Origin: an uncultured Chloroflexota bacterium
GTDB taxonomy: Bacteria > Chloroflexota > Limnocylindria > Limnocylindrales > Limnocylindraceae
Length of the DNA stretch: 5,760 nt
NCBI GenBank assembly: GCA_903851225.1
Contig: CAINNT010000141.1
Location: forward strand, 1 to 5,760
Direction of reading: 5' to 3'
Under the pieces are notes generated by a model that saw nothing but the letters and a program-made list of their open reading frames with translations, made no database searches and was not told the origin of the DNA. Below, piece by piece: positions 1 through 4,051 of the stretch. Numbering within the stretch: position 1 is the first letter of the stretch; each line of letters starts with the position of its first letter. Position numbers and translations under genes: made by a program.

Positions 1-318
1 GCTGAAGATCATGTGAATGCAAAACGCCTTGCCACGGAAATCGCTGCGCTCCCTGGTGTGATCTCGCCCGGACACATCGCACAACCCGAGGGAGAGCGGC
101 TTGATCCAGCGCGCGTCACCACCAACTTCGTGATCTTCAGGGTGACGGGTGGTATCCAGCGCCGCTCACGCTTCCTTGACGCACTTGAGAGGCGCGGAGT
201 GTTGATGGTTGCGTATCCACACGGACAGATTCGCGCGGTAACGCACTATGGGATTGGTGACGATGAGATCACCAAGACGATCGCCGCGACCGCTGCAGCG
301 CTGACCGAAACCGCGTAG
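1..318 (+). CDS. ltaE: Low-specificity L-threonine aldolase, C-terminal part (5' end outside window)
   Basis: Only the last 105 codons are present; the frame is open from base 1 and the gene starts upstream. The protein is a PLP-dependent fold-type I enzyme that cleaves L-threonine or L-allo-threonine to glycine and acetaldehyde in the cytoplasm. What is seen is the small C-terminal domain: an AEDHVNAKRLA helix, a DPARVTTNFVIFRV strand (the family usually has a 'tNiv.f.v' pattern here), FLDALERRGVLM, and IRAVTHYGIGDDEI, which matches the family's closing 'R.VTH..i...di' signature. The PLP lysine lies outside the window. The GTG at base 13 is an internal codon, because the conserved AEDH residues precede it. 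The gene ends 13 bases before the HisA-like gene, with no terminator between them, so the two are probably co-transcribed. The family call rests on remembered motifs and is fairly secure; the substrate range cannot be read from this part. Confidence 0.85.
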   Translation, partial: AEDHVNAKRLATEIAALPGVISPGHIAQPEGERLDPARVTTNFVIFRVTGGIQRRSRFLDALERRGVLMVAYPHGQIRAVTHYGIGDDEITKTIAATAAALTETA

Positions 319-331
319 CGCAGCGCAGCCG

Positions 332-1045
332 ATGCGCATCGTTCCCTCCATCGATCTTGAGAAGGGTCGATCCCGCATAGTCTTTTGGCCCGGTGCTGCA
401 ACCGGTGTCGGTGCGCCAACCGATCAACCTGCGCGAATCGCACGGCACTTTGTAGATCGTGGAGCAACACTGATTCATCTCGTTGACTTCGATGGCGCAC
501 GTGCTGCGGCGCCTGTCAACATCGAATCAATCGGAGCCGTCGCAAGCCTCGTCGCAACGCCGCTCCAGGTTGCGGGTGGACTCGAGTCGCCCGAGGGCAT
601 CCGCATCGCGTTTGCTGCGGGTGCAACACGTGCGGTGATCTCCCTCGTACTGATCGATGAGCCGGAAAGACTCGCTGCATGCATTGCCGCGGCCGGCGAT
701 TGGCTCGCTGTTGGCTTTGACCCACGACCTGACCGGATTGCGTCGTTCAACTGGAAGCGCTCCACGGCTCCGACCGCCGAGGCGCTGATCGATGAACTTG
801 CAGCGGCGGGGGTTTCGCGCATCGTGTTGAGCCATGGTGGCAACGCAAGTGAGAGTGCCGCGTTCGCACGTTTGGCGGCGCGACAGCCGGCAATGGAGCT
901 GAGTGTTGCAGGGGGCGTGAGCGACCTAGATGGTGTGCGCCGACTTCGCGATGTTGGCGTCGCCACTCTCATTTTGGGCGAGGCCCTTCTCTCTGGTGCA
1001 ATCGATTTTGAGGAGGCCTCAAGGATCGCCGACCCTGCGCAGTAA
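332..1045 (+). CDS. HisA/HisF-family TIM-barrel protein with an altered active site
   Basis: A 237-residue protein of normal HisA length. HisA isomerises ProFAR to PRFAR in histidine synthesis. Family features seen: MRIVPSIDLE at the N-terminus with Asp8 (catalytic base position), LIHLVDFDGA at 48-57 followed by the substrate-loop-like PVN (61-63), AGG at 81-83, VGFD with Asp130, AGGV at 193-196 and LILGEALLSG at 213-222, the C-terminal phosphate-binding region. Departures from HisA: the TDIxRDG motif that supplies the second catalytic Asp is replaced by LSHGGNAS (166-173); the half-barrel phosphate site usually ending in Gly-Thr reads Ser104-Leu105; the QGD near residue 20 reads WPG. No other his gene is nearby. 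It may be a highly divergent isomerase, or a paralogue with another substrate, like the uncharacterised HisA-related proteins (COG1411 type). The start is set by the conserved N-terminus. No Shine-Dalgarno sequence is seen, so translation may depend on the upstream gene. Family: sure. HisA activity: doubtful. Confidence 0.8.
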   Translation: MRIVPSIDLEKGRSRIVFWPGAATGVGAPTDQPARIARHFVDRGATLIHLVDFDGARAAAPVNIESIGAVASLVATPLQVAGGLESPEGIRIAFAAGATRAVISLVLIDEPERLAACIAAAGDWLAVGFDPRPDRIASFNWKRSTAPTAEALIDELAAAGVSRIVLSHGGNASESAAFARLAARQPAMELSVAGGVSDLDGVRRLRDVGVATLILGEALLSGAIDFEEASRIADPAQ

Positions 1046-1053
1046 CAGGCACA

Positions 1054-1068
1054 GCGAGCGAGGCTCGC
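1054..1068 (+). repeat. Inverted repeat GCGAGC-GAG-GCTCGC between the HisA-like and transporter genes
   Basis: A perfect 6-bp inverted repeat with a 3-base centre lies 8 bases after the HisA-like stop codon and ends 1 base before the -10 element of the transporter. No T-run follows, so it is not a classical intrinsic terminator. Its place inside the -35/-10 spacer fits an operator, but it could also be a weak 3' hairpin of the upstream transcript. The inverted repeat is seen directly; its role is inferred. Confidence 0.45.
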
Positions 1069-1069
1069 G

Positions 1070-1075
1070 TAGACT
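1070..1075 (+). promoter_or_regulatory. -10 element TAGACT of a probable leaderless promoter (transporter)
   Basis: TAGACT fits the actinobacterial TANNNT -10 pattern. Exactly 7 bases (CCCCCGC) separate it from the ATG at 1083, so transcription would begin at or next to the start codon. No good -35 box is found 16-18 bases upstream. The same hexamer with the same 7-base spacing precedes the gene at 3608, which strengthens the call. Confidence 0.55.
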
Positions 1076-1082
1076 CCCCCGC

Positions 1083-2054
1083 ATGACTACAGCACGACGC
1101 ATCAACGAGCCACTCGCGCTGAGCCCCATCGCGGGGCTCGCCGCCGTCATCCTCACCGGCATCCTCTGGGGCACGATCGGCGTCGTCACTGGTCAGCTGA
1201 AGGCCGCATTTCCTGGCGCTGACGGTGGCCCGAGCACGCTGAGCTCCCTCGTGCTGGTGGTCGTACGACTCGGCATCACCGCCCCAACCGCCGCCATCAC
1301 GGCACGCATCCTGCTCGGTCGCGGCGCCTTCCGCCTGCCTGGTCGCGTGCTTGCACTCGGTCTCGGGCTTGGCCTCGTTCAAGCCTTCTTCCAATACGCC
1401 TACGTTGAGGCGGTCACGAACGCTGGCGTTGGTATTGCCACGGCGATCGAACTCTGTCTTGCCCCCGTCCTGGTCGCCACGCTCAGTGTGATCTGGCTGC
1501 GCGAGCGACCGGACCGGATGATCATCGGCGCCATTGCCTTCGCGGCCATTGGCACCATTGCGATCACTATCAACGGTGCAGCAACCGCAAATCCTGAGAC
1601 GTTCCAGGCCGGGATTCTCTGGTCTTTCGCCTGCATGGTTGGCTACGCCTCCTACATCGTGCTCGTGCGTCGCCTTGCCTCCGGCATTCACCCGCTCGAA
1701 CTTGTGGCGCTCGCAGCCACCGGCGGGTTTGCGGTGCTCTCAGTCGTCTCGTCCGTTGTTGGCGCAAAGCTGCCTGACCTCACTGACAACGATCTCTTGA
1801 TCCCAGGTCTGCAGTTTGCCTATCTCGCTCTCATTGCAACCTGTCTTGCCTACGCGCTCTTCGTCTCCGGGGTGCGTGCGACCAGCGCTACCACCGGTTC
1901 GCTCGGCGCTCTCGCCATGCCACCTACTGCAACGATCCTTGCGGCGGTGCTCTTGAACCAGATCCCGACGATTGAGATTGTGATCGGCCAGGTGCTTCTG
2001 ATGGCCGCAATGGCGGTCACGATTCTGCGTACCGCTCGGCGCACCAACTCCTAG
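1083..2054 (+). CDS. EamA/DMT-superfamily transporter, ten membrane helices
   Basis: A 323-residue integral membrane protein of usual EamA (RhaT/YdcZ-like drug/metabolite exporter) length. About ten hydrophobic segments are visible, roughly at residues 15-35, 53-77, 84-105, 108-130, 137-157, 168-188, 197-217, 232-256, 262-285 and 290-312, arranged as two five-helix repeats. The first repeat carries the family pattern: LTGILWGTIGVVTG near the start, then the YVEAVTNAGVGIATAIELCL stretch leading to APVLVATLSVIWLRERPD, which resembles the common '..lxPvfvallavlllgE.' EamA motif. Such proteins usually export amino acids or metabolites; the substrate cannot be predicted. The frame stays open upstream to 930, but that part overlaps the HisA-like gene and has no family character. 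The ATG at 1083 is chosen because the first helix follows at a normal distance and a -10 element sits 7 bases before it. The lipoprotein cyclophilin gene follows after 4 bases, so the two probably share a transcript. Confidence 0.88.
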   Translation: MTTARRINEPLALSPIAGLAAVILTGILWGTIGVVTGQLKAAFPGADGGPSTLSSLVLVVVRLGITAPTAAITARILLGRGAFRLPGRVLALGLGLGLVQAFFQYAYVEAVTNAGVGIATAIELCLAPVLVATLSVIWLRERPDRMIIGAIAFAAIGTIAITINGAATANPETFQAGILWSFACMVGYASYIVLVRRLASGIHPLELVALAATGGFAVLSVVSSVVGAKLPDLTDNDLLIPGLQFAYLALIATCLAYALFVSGVRATSATTGSLGALAMPPTATILAAVLLNQIPTIEIVIGQVLLMAAMAVTILRTARRTNS

Positions 2055-2058
2055 CACC

Positions 2059-2691
2059 ATGCGCACAACCGCTGTAGCACTCGCAGTTGTCGCAACACTC
2101 ACGTTTAGTGCATGTGGGGCCGACGCATCACCGAATACCTCGGCAAACGCAAACGGCTGCCCCACCTCTCAGCCTGCAACGTTGAGCAGCGACGTATCGA
2201 ACGACATCGCATTCGAAACCACGCTCGGCACGTTCGTTGTACGCCTTGCCGTAAAGAACTCGCCGATTGCGGTGAGCAACTTGACGGCGCTTGCAAGCTG
2301 CAACTTTTATGACGACGTTATCTTCCATCGCATCGCATACATGGAGAACGGCACGCCGTTTGTCATCCAAGGCGGTGACCCAACCGGAACTGGCATGGGT
2401 GGCCCTGGCTACTTCATCAAGGACGAACCTGTTCTTGGCACGTATCGACGCGGTGTGATTGCGATGGCACGAACAAGTCAGCCAGATTCGCAAGGGAGTC
2501 AGTTCTTCGTAATCCTCGACGATGCTGCAGCCGGGCCGCTTGAAAGTGTTCGCACGTACGCAATCCTGGGCGAGGTCATCTCGGGCATGGAGGTGGTTGA
2601 CGCGATTGCAGCACTCGAGCGCAATGGCGAGGATCGCCCGATTGACCCTCCGAAGATCATCTCCACCACGGTTACCCCCTCGGCGCCGTAG
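2059..2691 (+). CDS. Predicted lipoprotein peptidyl-prolyl cis-trans isomerase, cyclophilin type
   Basis: A 210-residue exported cyclophilin, probably a foldase acting outside the cytoplasmic membrane. The N-terminus has one Arg, a hydrophobic stretch (5-16) and a lipobox-like FSAC with Cys19 as the predicted lipidated residue. Phe at -3 is less usual than Leu, so lipidation is likely but not certain. A Ser/Thr/Asn/Ala-rich linker (20-48) leads to the cyclophilin domain (about 49-207): IFHR at 88-91, FVIQGGDPTGTGMGGPGY at 101-118 and GSQFFVILDD at 146-155. Arg91, Phe101 and Gln104 correspond to the active-site Arg, Phe and Gln of human CypA. Compared with the neighbouring paralogue there are five extra residues between Arg91 and Phe101 (AYMENGTP region). 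The CypA His near the C-terminal part of the site is not conserved, as in many bacterial members. The ATG lies 4 bases after the transporter stop with no Shine-Dalgarno sequence, suggesting reinitiation or coupling. Confidence 0.88.
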   Translation: MRTTAVALAVVATLTFSACGADASPNTSANANGCPTSQPATLSSDVSNDIAFETTLGTFVVRLAVKNSPIAVSNLTALASCNFYDDVIFHRIAYMENGTPFVIQGGDPTGTGMGGPGYFIKDEPVLGTYRRGVIAMARTSQPDSQGSQFFVILDDAAAGPLESVRTYAILGEVISGMEVVDAIAALERNGEDRPIDPPKIISTTVTPSAP

Positions 2692-2719
2692 CCGCTCCGC
2701 GCAACTGATCGTTCGCGGG

Positions 2720-2725
2720 TAAACT
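2720..2725 (+). promoter_or_regulatory. Probable -10 element TAAACT for the cytoplasmic cyclophilin gene
   Basis: TAAACT followed by CCCC lies 29 bases after the stop of the upstream cyclophilin. It resembles the other -10 elements of the window (TAGACTCCC, TAAACTCGC). A start site near 2732 would give a 5' leader of about 50 bases that holds an inverted repeat and a Shine-Dalgarno sequence. No clear -35 box is seen. Confidence 0.45.
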
Positions 2726-2737
2726 CCCCACATCGTC

Positions 2738-2766
2738 GGCACCAGCCGGCCACGTGGCCCCGTGCC
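2738..2766 (+). promoter_or_regulatory. Nested inverted repeats in the 5' leader of the cyclophilin gene
   Basis: An outer pair GGCAC (2738-2742) / GTGCC (2762-2766) encloses the perfect 12-base palindrome GGCCACGTGGCC (2748-2759). In RNA this can form a stem ending 4 bases before the Shine-Dalgarno sequence at 2771. In DNA the palindrome, centred on CACGTG, could bind a dimeric regulator. The symmetry is seen directly; function is inferred, and chance GC-rich pairing cannot be excluded. Confidence 0.4.
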
Positions 2767-2770
2767 ACAG

Positions 2771-2776
2771 AGGAGA
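2771..2776 (+). promoter_or_regulatory. Ribosome binding site AGGAGA that fixes the ATG at 2783
   Basis: AGGAGA is complementary to the 16S 3' end and sits 6 bases before the ATG at 2783. It decides against the in-frame GTG at 2762, which would add seven residues outside the cyclophilin domain and put this site inside the coding region. It is the only strong Shine-Dalgarno sequence found before a gene in this window. Confidence 0.75.
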
Positions 2777-2782
2777 GTTGGA

Positions 2783-3235
2783 ATGGCAACCGCCAAGATT
2801 GAGACAACTGTCGGCGTTATCGAAATTGAACTTCTCGATGATGCGGCACCGAAGACCGTTGAGAATTTTGTGACCCTCGCGAAGAAGGGCTTCTACGACG
2901 GGGTGATCTTCCACCGCGTCGTTCCTGGATTCGTCATCCAGGGCGGCGACCCTGAGGGCACCGGCATGGGCGGGCCAGGCTACAAGTTCGACGATGAGCC
3001 GGTGACGATGGGCTACGCCCGCGGCACGGTGGCGATGGCCAACTCGGGGCCCAACACGAACGGCAGCCAGTTCTTCATCTGCCTCGATGACCTGCCCAGT
3101 CTCCCGCCGAAGTACACGATCTTCGGCATGGTCACCTCAGGGCTCGCCACGGTTGACGCGATTGCCAAGGGAGCCACAGGCCCAGGCGACCGCCCGCTGG
3201 CGCCGGTCAAGATGACCACGGTGACGATCGCCTGA
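2783..3235 (+). CDS. Peptidyl-prolyl cis-trans isomerase, cytoplasmic cyclophilin
   Basis: A compact 150-residue single-domain cyclophilin without a signal peptide, so it should act in the cytoplasm by catalysing cis-trans isomerisation of Xaa-Pro bonds during folding. Motifs in order: GVIEIELLDDAAPKTVENFV (11-30), GFYDGVIFHRVVPGFVIQGG (36-55) and GTGMGGPGYKFDDE, then GSQFFICLDD (94-103) and KYTIFGMV (110-117). Arg45, Phe50 and Gln53 match the CypA active-site residues; the histidine of CypA's W/H pair is replaced in the LPPKYTIFG segment, as in many short bacterial cyclophilins. The start is set by the AGGAGA ribosome binding site. It follows a lipoprotein paralogue of the same family by 91 bases and closely resembles it, apart from lacking the export signal and the five-residue insertion. 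The likely separate promoter suggests that the two are not strictly co-regulated. The usual ppi-type annotation applies; I do not assign a symbol because several paralogues are normal. Confidence 0.93.
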   Translation: MATAKIETTVGVIEIELLDDAAPKTVENFVTLAKKGFYDGVIFHRVVPGFVIQGGDPEGTGMGGPGYKFDDEPVTMGYARGTVAMANSGPNTNGSQFFICLDDLPSLPPKYTIFGMVTSGLATVDAIAKGATGPGDRPLAPVKMTTVTIA

Positions 3236-3246
3236 CCCTCGCTCTC

Positions 3247-3261
3247 GGCACAAGGTGTGCC
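3247..3261 (+). terminator. Short hairpin after the cyclophilin gene, possible terminator
   Basis: GGCACA-AGG-TGTGCC is a perfect 6-bp stem with a 3-base loop, 11 bases after the cyclophilin stop. It is followed by AGGGGGG rather than a T-run, so intrinsic termination would be weak; in high-GC bacteria such stems can still protect 3' ends or assist termination. Flanking CCCT (3236-3239) and AGGG (3262-3265) could extend it with an internal loop. Confidence 0.35.
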
Positions 3262-3268
3262 AGGGGGG

Positions 3269-3297
3269 TTGGAATCTGACCCTCCAGGGGGTATTCT
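3269..3297 (+). promoter_or_regulatory. Promoter TTGGAA - 17 bp - TATTCT in the intergenic region
   Basis: TTGGAA (3269-3274) and TATTCT (3292-3297) are separated by exactly 17 bases, the optimal sigma-70-type spacing; this is the best two-box promoter in the window. The predicted start is at about 3304. No convincing protein gene begins downstream of it; it points instead to a structured transcript that could end at the stem-loop 3426-3455 or read into the tRNA. The spacer contains the small inverted repeat CCCT-CC-AGGG. Confidence 0.55.
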
Positions 3298-3303
3298 CTC
3301 CCC

Positions 3304-3465
3304 AGCTGTTCTTGTTCAAAGACCATGGGTAGGTGGGTTAGGGTAGTCGCTATAGGCGACGTGATAGATGCTCTTTGAGCGTAGCGGGCGGGGCTGACTT
3401 GTTCGTCCCACAAGCGGATCGGCTTGAGGCGACTCCTGTCAAAGGGGGTCGCCTCATCTATTTCC
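3304..3465 (+). ncRNA. Candidate small RNA or attenuator-like leader upstream of tRNA-Arg
   Basis: This interval lies between a good promoter and a strong stem-loop and would give a transcript of about 155-165 nt. Pairings seen: a 9-bp long-range stem 3314-3322/3372-3380 (one G-U), which encloses a hairpin GTCGC-TATAG-GCGAC (3346-3360); CTTGT/ACAAG (3398-3402/3410-3414); CAAGC/GCTTG (3411-3415/3422-3426); and the terminator-like stem 3426-3437/3444-3455. Several strands have alternative partners: GGCGAC occurs at 3355-3360 and 3428-3433, and its complement GTCGC at 3346-3350 and within 3448-3453. I do not recognise 6S, SRP, RNase P, tmRNA, T-box or a common riboswitch core. It could be a stand-alone small RNA or a conditional leader for the tRNA; both are inferences from sequence symmetry. 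Both ends are approximate. Confidence 0.4.
3426..3455 (+). terminator. Strong stem-loop, probable intrinsic terminator of the intergenic transcript
   Basis: GAGGCGACTCCT (3426-3437) pairs over 12 bp (two G-U) with GGGGGTCGCCTC (3444-3455) around a 6-base GTCAAA loop. ATCTATTT follows, a modest T-rich tail. It lies about 150 bases after the promoter at 3269-3297 and 39 bases before the tRNA -10 element, a sensible place to end a short transcript. It could also be the terminator half of an attenuator, because both arms have partial partners upstream. Confidence 0.6.
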
Positions 3466-3493
3466 CCTTGGATTTTCCCGGCGTATCCCCTGA

Positions 3494-3499
3494 TAAACT
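3494..3499 (+). promoter_or_regulatory. -10 element TAAACT for the tRNA-Arg gene
   Basis: TAAACTCGCC lies 11 bases before the first base of the tRNA and matches the window's other -10 elements, in particular TAAACTCCCC at 2720. Transcription would begin around 3506-3507, leaving a very short 5' leader for RNase P. A TTGGAT at 3468-3473 is 20 bases away, longer than ideal for a -35 box. Confidence 0.5.
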
Positions 3500-3510
3500 C
3501 GCCACCCCGC

Positions 3511-3587
3511 GCGCTCGTAGCTCAGTGGATTAGAGCGTCTCCCTCCGAAGGAGAAGGTCGCAGGTTCGAATCCTGTCGGGCGCACCA
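3511..3587 (+). tRNA. tRNA-Arg, anticodon CCG, CCA encoded
   Basis: A complete 77-nt cloverleaf can be drawn by hand. The acceptor stem GCGCTCG (3511-3517) pairs with CGGGCGC (3577-3583), including one G-U. The D arm is GCTC (3520-3523) / GAGC (3533-3536). The anticodon stem TCTCC (3538-3542) pairs with GGAGA (3550-3554) around the loop CTCCGAA. The variable loop is AGGTC, and the T arm is GCAGG-TTCGAAT-CCTGT (3560-3576). A is the discriminator base (3584) and CCA (3585-3587) is encoded. The anticodon CCG (3545-3547) reads CGG, an arginine codon; A at position 20 of the D loop, an arginine identity element, is plausible within AGTGGATTA. It reads CGG only, so other arginine tRNAs must exist elsewhere. 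Confidence 0.97.
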
Positions 3588-3594
3588 CACGGAG

Positions 3595-3600
3595 TAGACT
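3595..3600 (+). promoter_or_regulatory. -10 element TAGACT of a probable leaderless promoter (membrane protein)
   Basis: TAGACT followed by CCTCCGC and then ATG repeats the arrangement at 1070-1083 almost base for base, with the same 7-base gap to the start codon. It begins 8 bases after the tRNA's CCA, so a -35 contact would fall inside the tRNA gene. Alternatively the gene is read from the tRNA promoter and released by tRNA 3' processing. Confidence 0.55.
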
Positions 3601-3607
3601 CCTCCGC

Positions 3608-4051
3608 ATGGCTGACCAAGATCTCGTCACCGTTCCGTTGCTGCGCCGCCCACTCTTCCTCGTTGCCGCTGGAGTGAATGCTGGCGCCGTTCTCGTTGGC
3701 CTCAGCGGTACTGACGAGCGCCTCTTCTATGTTCCTGCTGCCCTCGGACTGCTCTGGCTGATCGCCTATCGCGCCCAGCTACGCGAAGGACTGCGCCCAC
3801 GGCGACGTGTGCCGCAGGGGTCGATCACCGTGCGCCGACCAGACCGACCTGCGCCACGACAGCGCACCGAGATGCCGCCAACAGCATCGGGCTTTGCGCC
3901 AGCTGCCGCAGTCGCTGCGGCGCAACAGCGCGGTGGTGCACGCAAGCCGATCAGGCCAGTCGAGGTTGGACTACCAAGCAAAGGTGCAGAGCCCGAGAAG
4001 AAGCGTCGCCGCGGGCGCAAGGGCGGAGAGGGACCAAACCTCGGCCTCTAG
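3608..4051 (+). CDS. Small membrane protein with two helices and a basic, low-complexity tail; unknown function
   Basis: I do not recognise a family. The 147-residue product has two hydrophobic segments, about residues 15-33 (PLFLVAAGVNAGAVLVGL) and 39-55 (LFYVPAALGLLWLIAY), joined by a short polar turn (SGTDER). The rest is a cytoplasmic-type tail: Arg-rich at 63-80, then Pro/Ala-rich (81-107), then a strongly basic cluster KKRRRGRKGG at 131-140. The short positively charged ends on both sides of the hairpin suggest that both termini face the cytoplasm. The tail could contact nucleic acid or membrane phospholipids; this is speculation from composition. The start is the only sensible ATG and is preceded by a -10 element at leaderless distance. 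The gene ends exactly one base before the stop codon of the convergent nuclease gene. Third positions are GC-rich along the whole frame, supporting it as a real gene. Confidence 0.75.
   Translation: MADQDLVTVPLLRRPLFLVAAGVNAGAVLVGLSGTDERLFYVPAALGLLWLIAYRAQLREGLRPRRRVPQGSITVRRPDRPAPRQRTEMPPTASGFAPAAAVAAAQQRGGARKPIRPVEVGLPSKGAEPEKKRRRGRKGGEGPNLGL

Noticed and set aside
930..1082. Upstream in-frame extension of the EamA transporter into the HisA-like gene
   Set aside because: It overlaps the HisA-like coding region in another frame, shows no transporter character, and the ATG at 1083 has a well-placed -10 element and a normal first helix.
969..1691. Long minus-strand open frame (240 codons) opposite the transporter
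   Set aside because: Its product is polar and Gly/Asp/Arg-rich with no domain, and it mirrors the codon bias of the + strand gene. It is a shadow frame.
2128..2796. Minus-strand open frame of 222 codons across the lipoprotein cyclophilin
   Set aside because: It lies opposite a clear cyclophilin gene and has a Cys/Arg-rich composition without recognisable motifs.
3325..3378. 17-codon frame MGRWVRVVAIGDVIDAL inside the candidate RNA, possibly a leader peptide
   Set aside because: No ribosome binding site, no run of arginine or other regulatory codons beyond three Arg (residue 3, residue 6 and none clustered), and short frames like this are common by chance. A -10 at 3292 would also not make it leaderless.
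3304..3465. 6S RNA, SRP RNA, RNase P RNA, tmRNA or T-box leader
   Set aside because: There is no 5'-3' closing stem with a central bubble, no SRP tetraloop core, no tRNA-like ends and no T-box sequence; the length and stems do not match these families.
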